Source: Manihot esculenta (Eukaryota > Streptophyta > Magnoliopsida > Malpighiales > Euphorbiaceae). Taken from it: a stretch of 64,000 nt of DNA. The DNA lies in assembly GCF_001659605.2 (NCBI RefSeq), contig NC_035161.2:7827556-7891555 (forward strand), in the 5' to 3' direction. The notes under the pieces were generated by a model. The model saw nothing but the letters and a program-made list of their open reading frames with translations. It had not been told where the DNA came from and ran no database searches. The position numbers and the translations under genes are program-made. This document shows positions 23,341 through 33,380 of the stretch, in pieces (within the stretch, counting starts at the first letter, position 1; the number at the start of each line of letters is the position of its first letter).

Positions 23341-26278
23341 ATGGCTACGGTAAGTATGTCTTTTCTCTCTTCTCAAATTTTTGAACTAACCTCTATTGTG
23401 AGAAATTATGGTATAGGTCAAGCTCAACAAGTTCAACAACTTCAACGAATCAGACCATGTGGTATTTGCACATATGTAGGACACCCAACTGATCAATGTC
23501 CTACATTTTATGAGGATTACCAGCAAGTATATGCCTTTGGAGGATTCAATAACCAGCCAAGACATGATCTCTACCTTGATACCTACAATCCATATTAGAG
23601 GGACCACCTGAATTATGGCTATGCAAGGGCTAACTACTACCAAAACTATCAAGCCCAAGCAACACCTCAAAACTCCAATATGCAACTTGAAGAGATGATG
23701 AGGACATTGGAAATTTCTGGGCAAATTCTCCAACAGCAAGTGGATCAAATGGTCAACTTAGTGAATGCACACATATTGAGAAGAGAGGAAGAGGTTCAAG
23801 ATGTCAAGGCTGATGATGAAAGTTCCCAAGAAACAGAACGAGCTGCTGAGTCTGCTGCACAAATCGCCACTGCACTTGAAGCTGAACCAGCTGCCAAATT
23901 TGCTTCATCTGTTACTTTATTTGGTGTACAAAACACTGTAGTACTTGCTGCTATACTTGCTGAATCTGTCACAAGAACGAGCTGCAAAATTGTTGAACCA
24001 GCTGCTGTCCAAACAGCACTTGTAGAAGCTTTCGCCATCCAAGAGACAGCAATACATACTGTTGCTGCTGAAAATATTGCAGCACCTGCTGTAAAAAATT
24101 TAGACTTTGCTGCTGACCAAGCCGCTGAAGATAAAGACAGCAACTGTTGTCCACTTGCTGAAACTGCCAAAATTACATCAGAAATTACAGAATTTGCTGC
24201 TGTCCAAGTTGCTGAAAACAGAGACAGCAACTGCTGTCAAACTGGCACAACCACTGCTGCCCGCAAATCAGCACCAGCCGAAGTACCTGTTACATCCCCT
24301 GCTGCTGTCCGTAAACCAGCAACTGCTGGAAGTGCCCCAACTGAACTAGAACCTGCTGAAATTTTTGAAACAAACCAGCCCCCTGCTATAACATAACCAG
24401 CCCAAAAACCAAAAATTTTTACCAAAAAAATTCCAGAACCAGCCCCCAAACAAACAACAAAGGCATAACACTGTTCACCTGAACAGCCAGCAGAGAAGCA
24501 ACAAGAAGATTGTTGTTTGCCCAAATAGCATGAGAGAGGAGAATCCAACACAACCAGATTGCTAGCACAGGTAAGTTATTGTCTACCCTCTCAAACTGAA
24601 ATAATTCCAAGACAAAATGCTAGCGCCATCACATTGAGGAGTGGAAAAGAGCTGCAAGACAGTAGGGCTGAAAAATTGCAAAAACAGGCCATGGAAAAAA
24701 ATCTGCTAGAAAGTGATCATGGCAGTTGATCTACCTAAATCACTGACCCAATCGCTAGGCAGACTGAGCTGCCTAGCAGTAGTGATCTGCCCAAATCGCT
24801 AGAGAAGGCAGAATTCGATCTGCCCAAATCAACAGATCAGGCAGAGTCCAGCCAAAAGCAGAAAATACAGCAACCAGCAGAAAAATTCAAGGTACCTCCC
24901 CCCTTTCCTGAAAGATTTGCAAGATCTCAAAAAGAAAAAGAGGAAAAAGAAATACTTGAGACACTTCGCAAGGTAGAAATCAACATACCCCTACTTGATG
25001 CTGTCAAACAAATACCAAGGTATGCTAAATTTCTCAAAGAACTATGCACTAACCGAAGGAAACTTGCTGAACGTGAAAAGGTAAGTGTGGGGGAGTGTGT
25101 CTCAGCTGTCATTCAAAGGAAGCTTCCAACCAAATGTAAGGATAGAGGAATGTTTGCCATTTCATGCAAAATAGGCAACATAGGGATAAAAAAGGCCATG
25201 TGCGACCTTGGGGCATCAATCAATGTTATGCCACTTTCCATCTTTAACTTGTTGAATGCAGGTACACTCAAGGGCATCAGCATAGTAATCCAATTGGCCG
25301 ACCGATCGGTTGTTTACCCCAAGGGAGTCCTAGAAGATGTGTTGGTACAAGTTGACCAACTAGTCTTCCCAGCAGATTTTTATGTGATTGACATGGAGGA
25401 GGATAAGGGCAACATCACCTCTGACATCTTACTTGGGAGACCATTCTTGAGTACAGCCAGAACAAAAATTGATGTGCATGATAGGCACATTGACCATGGA
25501 GTTTGAAGGGGAAGTTATCAAGTTTAATGTTTATGATGCCATGAAATTCCCCAATGATGTTTCTCCTGTTTATGGCCTTGATGTTATTGATGATTTAAGT
25601 TAAGAAATTTTTGATTTTGATCTAGATGACTCACTCAATACTGATTTGTGCAGATCCAAAGAAATGGACAGCAGCAGCACAGGAAAAGACACAGACCAGA
25701 CAACATACTGTTCACTGCTGGTTATGGGTGATCTGCCCAAATCACCAGTACAGGCAGATTCTGACTTGCCCAAATCACTGGAACAGACAGACAGAACAGA
25801 GAGTGATCTGCCCAGATCACCAGACCCAGCACCAGAAAATTTGTCCAAATCAGTCAGCAGACAGCAAGCAGCAGACCAGCCAGCAACTATACCAAACCTG
25901 AAAACTCTGCCCGGACACCTCGAATATGCCTTTTGGGAGGCTAGAAAAACACTTCCAGTCATAGTATCCAATCAACTCAGCCAGCAAGAAGAGGAAAAAC
26001 TCCTAAAGGTGTTGAGGAAACACAAGAAAGCAATTGGGTGAACCTTGGAGGACATAAAAGGCACCTCAAGACCATTCGATGGAGGCTCATCTCACCAGAA
26101 TCGAAGACAGGATACAGCACATGGAGCACCTGCTACAACTGCTGGTGGACAATTTTCTGCCTACAGATCAAGACAGACAGTGATTTGGCCGAGTGATTTG
26201 CCCAAATCACCCCAGGCCAGGAAGTCCCTTTCTCTCTTACTTTTTATTTACATGTTTTACATTGAGGACAATGTCTAG
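23341..26278 (+). pseudogene. Broken gag-protease ORF of the older Athila-like element
   Basis: It starts MATVSMSFLSSQIFELTSIV, as in the younger copy. Unlike that copy it keeps a CCHC knuckle, CGICTYVGHPTDQC, and then stops at 23596 (TAG). Further pieces: an Ala-rich segment (23680-24396), a protease with CDLGAS (25087-25506; frame lost after VHDRH), and an end piece with AFWEARKTLPVIVSNQLSQQ (up to a TGA at 26040) and EDIKGTSRPF. At least four stops or frameshifts. The polymerase part that should follow is absent. Confidence 0.85.
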
Positions 26279-26743
26279 GATAGGTGTGGGGGTACTTAGG
26301 GAATATTTTGCACTACTTGCATCCATTCTTTTTTTTTTCTTTTTGCATTCTTTTTGCTTCTTTTTGCATTAGTTTTACCCTTTTTTTCACACACTCAAAA
26401 ATTTTTCTTCTACACATATGCACACACACACATATTTTGTTTTAAGCCTTTGCTCTACTCAGCATAGATAACAAAGTTAAGAAAGTCCCTTATCTCATGA
26501 CCCCATTAAATTTTCCAACCCTTTAAACCTAAATTGAACCATTTACAGTGTGTTGCCTTTACTTAGGGAGTTCTTTTTCTTGAATTGAATCTTTAAATCT
26601 GCTGTGGCCAATAGGAAAGGAAAATAAGAATACATGCAATAAAAAGTTAGTGTAATTCTCTATGAGCTGATTTGCCCAAATTGTTATGAAAAGGAAAAAG
26701 AAAAAGAAAAACTCAGCAATTCAAAAAGCACAAAACACAACCT

Positions 26744-27003
26744 GTTTCGATGATCTAAGACTATGAACTGAGCTAATAGTCACTTGGACAAGTGACCAAT
26801 TGAGTGACCGGGAGTGTATCACCCATATGCACCATCGCGTAAAAAGGTTGGTGACTTTTTCAAGTAAAAATAAGTTTCGATGGTCTAAGATTATGAACAA
26901 AGCTAGTAGCCACTTGGACAAGTGACCAACTGAGTAACCGGGGGTGTATCACCCATATGCACCATCGCGTAAAAAGGTTGGTGATTTTTTCAGGTAAGGA
27001 TAA
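26744..27003 (+). repeat. 130-bp tandem duplication in the 3' non-coding part
   Basis: Two copies start GTTTCGATG at 26744 and 26874, each containing CACTTGGACAAGTGACCAA, itself an inverted repeat, and CACCATCGCGTAAAAAGGTT. The younger Athila-like element has one copy (about 55425-55555), so the duplication is private to this element. Confidence 0.85.
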
Positions 27004-27302
27004 AAAGTGCTGCTAAATAAAAATGCTTAAAATGGGGCAAGTCACTTTTAAGGGGTTGCATTAAGCCTAATATAAAAGAATAAGCATGATCAAATAAAAA
27101 ACTTTCCCTTGGCCATGGTAGATGATAGGAAACAAGGAAAGAAGGGGACAACCTTAGTGCATGCAACCCACATTGTAGTGTTTCAAATTAGGAGTCTAGG
27201 GGGGGCTGATTAAGTGGTACTTAGGCTCAAAAGAAAAGGAGGCTTGATTGGCTAAGTTATTTGTTGCTTGAGGACAAGCAAAAGGCTAGGTGTGGGGGTA
27301 TT

Positions 27303-28871
27303 TGATCAAACATAAATTAGCCACATTTTTATTATCTTTATTATTGCTTATTTACACATTTTTTAGCTTAATTTATGATTTTTATCTTTTTTTTACAGAA
27401 AAGAAAGAAATTGGTAAATTGGAAAAAAAATGCAGAAAATGCTGGAAAAGTGATTGGGTCATAGTGATTTGGCCAAATCACTGCCCAGATCAAGTCAAAG
27501 CAGAAACCTGAACTATCTCATAGGAAAGTGATTGGGTCAAAGTGACTTGGCCAAATCACAAGCAGGAAGCAGATACAGGAAGCAAAAACAGAAACCTGGA
27601 GACAACACACAGAAATGATTTGGGCAAGATGATTTGCCCAAATCAATTGGCCAAATCACTCGCAGAGACAGAAAGCTAAAAACTGGACTGACTTACAGAA
27701 AGCGATTGGGGCAAGTGATTTGCCCAAATCACCTGCCCCAATCACATTGACAGCAGAAACTGACAGCAAAGCGGGAAAAAGGGAAAAATCAGATTTAAAA
27801 ATAAAGAAATCCAAATCCACCTTAAACACTACCAGCACAGTTCCATGTGCCACGTAAAGGTCCTTTTCACTCAAAGAAATCCATTCACAACAAAATACAA
27901 GAAGAGAGAGAGGAATTAAAGACCACAAAGACCAAGTCAAAATAGGGATTCCAAACCCTAATTGAACTTGGACTCTCCAGCTATAAGAAGGCATCCAAAA
28001 CAACAAAGAGAGATCCTCCCCTTCTCGAAAATTCTGCAGAACTACAGCAGACTTTTTTTCTTTTCCTTTCTTCTTTCTTTTGTATTTTTGTCCACCATGA
28101 GTGGCTAAATTCATTATTTTCTAGTTGAAGTTGGTGAATTTCAAATTTGTGATGAATTGGGAGATTTAAAACTCCATTATTAAACTCTTATTTGTTTTCA
28201 ATATTTATGCAATTTGATCTTTCTATAATTATTGCTTTGCTTTTAGAATCAATTAAGGCGTGTTGCTTTTAATTGCTTGAGTAATATATTGTTTGAATGA
28301 TTTAGGTCCGTAATTGCTTAAGTTGTTTAAACACAAGTTTAATAAGTTGCATAATCTAAACTTGACCACGCGGTTGGCAAGGTTAGAGTTAGGTTTCTCT
28401 AAATCCTAATGCAGTTAACAGTTGTTCGATGCTAAAAGCCCCAGAGACGTTCCTTGACAACTTGTTAACTAGAGTTTGATTAGCGAACATTTCCTAATCA
28501 AACTAAAACTAAGGAGGAACTTGGACTGTAAGAAGTGTCTTCCACATCCTAAACTAACTTATTGAAATAAATAAGAGTACTAAAAAGTCAATGATCAATT
28601 CTAAATAAACGAAAATTCATCCATGCTTCAACTAGAATCTTTTTTCCATTGAAATTCTTATCTTTTTAAATTATTGCTTTCTCTTGCTATTTAGTATTAA
28701 TTCATCAAATCAAACCCCCCTCTTTTAATTATTTGTTATTTACTTGTCCAAGTCATTATTAGGAAAATCCATAGTGTCAAATCCCTGTGGTTCGACCCTA
28801 TTGCCACTACTACAAGTTAATTGTTGATTGTTTAATAGGTTTATCTTTGATGGCTTCGACAACTGCTATCA
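27303..28871 (+). repeat. 3' LTR of the older Athila-like element
   Basis: 1569 bp starting right after the purine-rich string GGTGTGGGGGTATT (polypurine tract, 27287-27302) and ending GCTATCA before the TSD CTGTG. The same run of G after TGAGGACAA...TAGGTGTG also occurs near 26268-26295, at the end of the coding region, a duplication seen in the younger copy too. Confidence 0.92.
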
Positions 28872-29024
28872 CTGTGGGACCGAAAAAGGAAAACTGCTGA
28901 TATTCTTTAGCAGAACTAAGGTCATTTTGGGTGTTGTTGGTGTGGTTTTCATTGTATTTACTATGTGGATCTCAGTGGCTGTTTATAGAAATGGAAACTC
29001 CGGTGATGAAAAGATCTCCTTCGT
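28872..29024 (-). other. Leader of the Tat-like element, upstream part
   Basis: Sequence between the Athila-like insertion and the PBS. A short plus-strand frame here is a chance shadow. Nothing else recognised. Confidence 0.5.
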
Positions 29025-29043
29025 TTCCCAACAGACTGCGCCA
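29025..29043 (-). other. Primer binding site of the Tat-like element
   Basis: Minus strand TGGCGCAGTCTGTTGGGAA, close to the TGGCGCCGTCTGTGGGAA type PBS common in Tat-lineage elements. It lies 5 bases from the LTR end at 29049. The two differences may be decay. Confidence 0.75.
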
Positions 29044-29048
29044 ATTGA

Positions 29049-29498
29049 TGTTTTGAGATCCAGAAAATAGGGTTTACAAGTGTGAGTGTAAGCTTAGTCT
29101 AGGAAGATCACGTCTCTCCCCCTTTATCCTTTTTTCCTTGTCCTCTAGTGACGCATAACCGTTACCTTGCTACAGTGCCACATGTCCTTGTCACTCAGGC
29201 CCGTACGTACGGATGTACCAGCGTACCCATCTCTGTCAGGCGGCCATTTAATTCCCCTCCGGCACTCATGCTGATAGGGCTGCGAGGTAACTGGGCCTGC
29301 TCTGTTACCTCCCATCACGTTACTGGGCTAAAATCTTTCTCTGATGGATCCAAGTCTAGAGTCAATTTGGTCTGCTTTAGTCACGGGCTTGTTGGTGCGA
29401 TGATGGGCGGCCTGCACAGTAGGATCAACTGAACTTTGGATCTATTTTCTCCTCGGGGTCCAGTCTCAGCTCAGACGCAAGAAACCCAAAGGTCATCA
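29049..29498 (-). repeat. 5' LTR of the Tat-like element
   Basis: About 450 bp; on the minus strand it starts TGATGACCTTTGGG and ends TCTCAAAACA. Both ends match the LTR of the plus-strand Tat fragment at 43240-43681 (TGATGACCGCTGGG ... TCTCAGAACA). A conserved block GTGACGCATAACC...TGCTACAGTGCCAC (plus-strand reading, near 29148) is also found at 43515-43580, 46921 and 59933. The right boundary rests on this comparison because no TSD partner is visible. Confidence 0.75.
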
Positions 29499-30107
29499 CG
29501 GTGATTTATAATTATGTTAATAAAATATTTAAGAATTAAAAAATATAGCTTATTTTATAATTACCATTTTAAAGACTTTCAAGAATAAATGTATTTTATT
29601 TTTGGACTTGTTAAAAACATTTTGGAAATTCGATAATCATTTGGCTAATCTTATAATTAAATTATTTAAATTTTTTCTTTGCTTATATTTATTAAGTTTA
29701 GTTTTAACCAATAAATAATATAAAATTGAATCAGATAAAGTAATAAATGATGTGATCCAATAGATCCACGAGTCGATGTGATCTATCAACCACATTGGTT
29801 CAAACCGATCAACCTCATAAAATATTTTTAATTAATTTTATAAATTTAATTATTTTTAACATATAGCAAGTAATATTTCATAAATACTAAAATTGTTTTA
29901 CTAATTAAATATAGCTTTATTACACAATCAACTACATTTCATGTCTTAGAAAAAGCTTAAGGATATCAAATCCTGGAAACAATCACACAAAAACACATCC
30001 CCTTTAAAGAAAATCTTCCAGCCTTCCAAACATCAAACCTTGAATGGAGGAGGGGCTTTATTTAAATTTAGCTCAACATCTGCTGCAGTCTCAAACGACC
30101 TTGAATC
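29499..30107. other. AT-rich 3' flank of RLP1 and distal 3' UTR
   Basis: No gene. From about 29850 to 30248 the sequence is nearly the same as 48780-49177 downstream of RLP2, so it belongs to the duplicated gene unit and probably contains the poly(A) region. 29499-29850 is AT-rich with nothing recognised. Confidence 0.7.
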
Positions 30108-30244
30108 CTACATTAAACACTATCATAAAAAAATTAACACAGAAAGCATTATGACCATGTAATTGAAATTTCTGTCAATTTGCATATCTAACAACAGTAA
30201 TAAAGCATCCATGAATTGTGAGTGATTAAATAGAAAGAACTAAC
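30108..30244 (-). other. Probable intron in the 3' UTR of RLP1
   Basis: Four bases after the stop codon the minus strand reads GAAG|GTTAGTTC, a good 5' splice site; 137 bases on, TTTAATGTAG|GATTC is a good 3' splice site behind a T-rich tract. Both sites are kept in RLP2 (49173 and near 49044). RNA evidence would be needed to prove it. Confidence 0.5.
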
Positions 30245-30248
30245 CTTC

Positions 30249-33005
30249 TCATGCATTTCCTTCTAATTTGTTTCTGAGAAACTTTCTCTTCACTTGATTT
30301 GCCTTAATTGCAATTGTTACCCAAAGCTTGTTGTAGACTCTGTCAACTAACCCAAACCAAGCACACCTCCATGAGTCGTTGAAGTACAAGATGCTACAAA
30401 CTCCAACAAATCCAGCCGCAAATCCCATTCCCATACCACTGTAGAACCAAACCATTTCAGAGTCATCTTTCCTCGTAGTGCCACCTTTTTCATGACCTTT
30501 AGGCAATTCATCTGCATCATCTGAACAGTTATTCAATGGAGGTCCACAAAGTCCATCGTTGCCGATGTAGATGGATTTGTCATCCAAAGTCTGAAGTTGG
30601 TTTCCCTTTGGAATTCGTCCAGATAAGTGATTGAATGACAAATTCAAGTGACTTAAAAAGTTCAAATCAGAAATGCTGAATGGAATAGAGCCAGAAAGTT
30701 CATTTTCAGACAAGTCAAGTGATTCTAGTGAGCTTAACTTGCCAATGTTCCAAGGGATATGTCCATACAATTTGTTTGTAGATAGATTCAGGATTTGTAG
30801 ACCTGAAAGATTCATCAACTCCTGGGGAATTTCTCCAACAAAGTTATTTCCTGAAAGGTCAATGGAATACAGAAATTGAAGTGTTCTAGTATATTCAAGC
30901 TCTATTCCTTTTACATAAACCTGCACATTCTCACCATAGCCAGCTGTTACATAAAGAAGGGGTACACCTTTAGGGTAATAGTCCCAATGCCCTTTCTGCT
31001 CATGCATAGCAATTGCAGTAAAATTGCCAAAACAATTAGGTATGGTTCCAGTCATCATGTTATTTGCCAAGTTCAATATGCGAAGAGAAGCAAGGTAGCA
31101 AAGCTGCAGAGGAATCTCACCTTCAAATTTATTAGAGTGAATACTCAGTACTTTAAGAGAAGATAGGCTCTCACCTATCCATGAAGGAATAAAACCATCA
31201 AAAGAATTCATGCTAAGATCAAGAGTCTCCAAGGATTCTAGATACCTTAATGACATTGGGATCTTTCCTTGCAGAGTATTGTTTTGCAAATGCAGGGAAA
31301 CAAGCGACTCTTGAGAACCCAAGGACATTGGAACCTCACCACTCAGCATATTACTTGAAAAATCAATCACAGTTAAACTTGGCAAATTTCCCCAACATGA
31401 AGGTATTCTTCCTGATAGATGATTATTCGAAAGATCAAGAATTTGTAAAGATTCAATCCTGCATAAAGTAGCTGGAACTGTACCATTCAAGTAGTTGTTG
31501 GAGAGGGATAAGAGTCGCAGACTTGGCATCGTATCACTGATATTCTGGGGAATCTGGCCGTGGAGCAAGTTGTTGGAGATATCCAATATGGTTGCATCAA
31601 AATGAGAACAGGTTAAAAAACCATCAAACTGGTTAGATTTCAACAATATGAACCTTAAATAACTAGCATAAGTTGTGTTCAGTTTTCTGAAAGTTGGTAA
31701 GGTCCCAAACAACTGATTATAAGATAAATCCAATCGTACAATATTGGAAGAAATATTTTCAAACCAGTCAGGGATGTTATCTGAGATGCTTGCATTAGAC
31801 ATTTCTAGAAATCTAATGCTCTTTTGTGTTTTGAGCCACTGTGGAAACGAAGGCCCTACTTCACAAGATGATAAACCAATCGAGTGAAGTTGAAAAGGAG
31901 GTATCCATTCGGGATCTATATCAAAAACTAAAGAATTCCCATCCATACTCAAACCCATCAAGCTTCTCAGGTTTAACAAGTGAAGTTCAGAAACTTTCCC
32001 ATGCAATGAATTCTGACTCAAACCTAGTGTTTCAAGGTTGTAAAGCTGTCCAATGGATACAGGAATTGAACCCCAGAAAGAGTTTTTAGAAAGAAAAAGA
32101 CCTTTCAGGCGTTTAAATTGGCCCAAATTATCTGGAATACTACCAGAAAAGGAATTGTTTAAAAGAATCAGATTCTCTAAACTGTTTTTGATGCAACCGG
32201 ATGAGTTGCCAAAAGTTCCGGAAATCTCACCGCCGAACTTGTTGTAACCCAAGTGTAGCTCAATCAAATTGCAAAGCCTGTTCAACGTGTTGGGTATGTT
32301 GCCTTCTAAAGAATTAAAATCCGCATCAAGGGAAGCAAGAGAATTAAGATTACTGATATCAGTGGAAAGAGACCCTCGGAAAGCATTATCTTGTAGAACA
32401 AGATTTTGAAGTTTGGTAATATTATATAACCAGCTAGGGATTGTGGAATGGAAGTTGTTCAATCCAAGGTCGAGAACCTCAAGAGATGTAAAATTGACAT
32501 GTGAAACATCACCAATGATGGAAAGCTCACAATTCCTCAATTGTAATTCTAATAAAGAAGGAAGCATGTTTATTGACTGCAACCAATTTTCACACTTGTC
32601 CAGGAGCACATAGGTCAAGTTCAAGTATTTCAAAGAAGATGGAAAATGGAGGCTGTGGATTGCCAATGAAGGATTCAAACTGAGATCAAGATAGTGCAAG
32701 TTTGAAAGATTTCCAAGATGAAGGGAAATGTTTCCCCTGATGGACGTCCAAGAAAGAACGAGGTTAACTACATGACCGGTTATGTCATCGCAAGTGACTC
32801 CGTCCCATCTGCAGCAGTCATCTCCCACCCATGAAGGCAACGAGTTTGAATTGTCGACGAGGCTTGACTTGAACTTCACAAGAGCTTCTCTTTCAGTCTT
32901 GATACAGCTTCCATTGAAATTATCTCCATTGCAGAAGGAGGAAACGCTTTGAAGTAGAATGAGCAAGGCAAGAATCTCAACAACATTGGCAGTTGATGTT
33001 CCCAT
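30249..33005 (-). CDS. RLP1: LRR receptor-like protein, EIX/HcrVf type, intact
   Basis: 918 aa in one exon. Residues 1-26 form a signal peptide; 34-73 an LRRNT_2 cap with CCRWDGVTC; about 85-665 extracytoplasmic LRRs (LxxLxxLxLxxNxLxGxIP); 666-710 a non-LRR island ending VYVKGIELEYTRTL; 711-800 the last LRRs; 801-850 a hydrophilic, partly acidic juxtamembrane part with CGPPL and NNC; 852-875 a transmembrane segment with GMGMGFAAGFVG (GxxxG); then about 43 basic residues and no kinase. This is the plan of EIX2- and HcrVf-like receptor-like proteins, which sense apoplastic ligands and signal with SOBIR1/BAK1-type kinases (family knowledge). The tail has YNKL, a YxxPhi endocytosis-type motif as described for EIX2. 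The ligand cannot be predicted. The first in-frame Met opens the signal peptide, which fixes the start. Confidence 0.93.
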   Translation of the reverse strand: MGTSTANVVEILALLILLQSVSSFCNGDNFNGSCIKTEREALVKFKSSLVDNSNSLPSWVGDDCCRWDGVTCDDITGHVVNLVLSWTSIRGNISLHLGNLSNLHYLDLSLNPSLAIHSLHFPSSLKYLNLTYVLLDKCENWLQSINMLPSLLELQLRNCELSIIGDVSHVNFTSLEVLDLGLNNFHSTIPSWLYNITKLQNLVLQDNAFRGSLSTDISNLNSLASLDADFNSLEGNIPNTLNRLCNLIELHLGYNKFGGEISGTFGNSSGCIKNSLENLILLNNSFSGSIPDNLGQFKRLKGLFLSKNSFWGSIPVSIGQLYNLETLGLSQNSLHGKVSELHLLNLRSLMGLSMDGNSLVFDIDPEWIPPFQLHSIGLSSCEVGPSFPQWLKTQKSIRFLEMSNASISDNIPDWFENISSNIVRLDLSYNQLFGTLPTFRKLNTTYASYLRFILLKSNQFDGFLTCSHFDATILDISNNLLHGQIPQNISDTMPSLRLLSLSNNYLNGTVPATLCRIESLQILDLSNNHLSGRIPSCWGNLPSLTVIDFSSNMLSGEVPMSLGSQESLVSLHLQNNTLQGKIPMSLRYLESLETLDLSMNSFDGFIPSWIGESLSSLKVLSIHSNKFEGEIPLQLCYLASLRILNLANNMMTGTIPNCFGNFTAIAMHEQKGHWDYYPKGVPLLYVTAGYGENVQVYVKGIELEYTRTLQFLYSIDLSGNNFVGEIPQELMNLSGLQILNLSTNKLYGHIPWNIGKLSSLESLDLSENELSGSIPFSISDLNFLSHLNLSFNHLSGRIPKGNQLQTLDDKSIYIGNDGLCGPPLNNCSDDADELPKGHEKGGTTRKDDSEMVWFYSGMGMGFAAGFVGVCSILYFNDSWRCAWFGLVDRVYNKLWVTIAIKANQVKRKFLRNKLEGNA

Positions 33006-33060
33006 AACTTCTCAATTAAAAAACAAACACTCTAGCAGATTTTAGAAATTAAATCTATAA

Positions 33061-33068
33061 TATTTATA
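33061..33068 (-). promoter_or_regulatory. Candidate TATA box of RLP1
   Basis: Minus strand TATAAATA about 56-63 bases before the RLP1 start codon. It is conserved upstream of RLP2 (58565-58572). The region is AT-rich, so chance is a real alternative. Confidence 0.35.
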
Positions 33069-33181
33069 TGCTTATTTTGTAACTAATTTACAAATTTTAA
33101 TATATTTTTTCATAAAATGATCTTTTTATAAGGGTAATTACCATTTTTTATAATATAAAATATATAATCTATTGAAGAAAT

Positions 33182-33380
33182 TTAAAATGTTTTATTATTG
33201 CATTCAAATATGAAAGTCTCCTCCCCCATCACAAGACTTGGGAGTGTAGCATGGGTTAAATTAATTTCTTGCCCACCACAGATTATTGACTTTGAAAGAC
33301 TCATCTCTTTAGACTTGGAATTTTGAGTCATCCAGTGCCTTTGGTACCAAATTTCCAATTGAAGCACAGATTATTAATTC
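33182..33380 (-). repeat. Upstream short-ORF module, copy 1
   Basis: About 170 bp upstream of RLP1 a minus-strand frame includes SKSIICGGQEINLTHATLPS and ends CNNKTF. Related frames occur at 35690-35835, 42063-42240 (reading SKSIISRGQEINLLHAATPR then NKVIFEFDSEVLF), 45824-46009 (one residue different from this copy) and, in part, 58980-59075. Frame and sequence are kept although surrounding DNA has diverged. I do not recognise a protein family. It may be the relic of a neighbouring gene carried along in the duplications, or a conserved upstream region. Confidence 0.5.

Larger units (their letters stand above)
21652..28871 (+). mobile_element. Athila-like Ty3/gypsy element, non-autonomous, older copy
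   Basis: LTRs at 21652-23208 (1557 bp) and 27303-28871 (1569 bp) start TGATCAAACA and end GCTATCA; TSD CTGTG at 21647-21651 and 28872-28876. The internal region keeps a shortened gag, the protease and about 50 codons of the region just before RT, then passes straight into the purine-rich 3' part. RT, RNase H, integrase and any env-like ORF are missing. Numerous LTR differences and stops in the coding region show it is older than its relative at 50806-57375, which has the same structure. Confidence 0.93.
1..29498 (-). mobile_element. Tat-like Ty3/gypsy retrotransposon, host of the nested stack (left end outside window)
   Basis: Visible parts on the minus strand are 29498-28872 (5' LTR, PBS, leader), 21651-18699 (leader, gag, protease, start of RT) and 169-1 (rest of RT palm). 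All other sequence in this span belongs to later insertions. The order gag - protease - RT, the gag zinc-knuckle-like motif CPYHRTHDHDTNSCH, the protease motif VDDGS and the RT motif YVDD fit the Tat lineage; that lineage name is inference from motif style. The 3' half (RNase H, integrase, 3' LTR) is left of the window, so its own TSD cannot be tested; CGGTG at 29499-29503 is the expected right copy. Confidence 0.8.

Noticed and set aside
23796..24230. Minus-strand Ala/Ser-rich frame
   Set aside because: Shadow of the Ala-rich gag linker built of GCT/GCA-type codons; no supporting motif. The same applies to 52828-53226.
26744..27003. Tandem repeat considered as a CRISPR-like or satellite array
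   Set aside because: Only two units with no spacers, inside a retrotransposon of a plant genome; the related element has a single unit.
29148..29432. 94-codon plus-strand ORF
   Set aside because: Lies in the LTR of the Tat-like element and is not conserved as a frame in the other LTR copies at 43240, 46816 and 59846.
30673..32613. Plus-strand ORFs within RLP1 and their repeats in RLP2
   Set aside because: Antisense shadows of the LRR coding sequence; they recur only because the LRR genes are duplicated.
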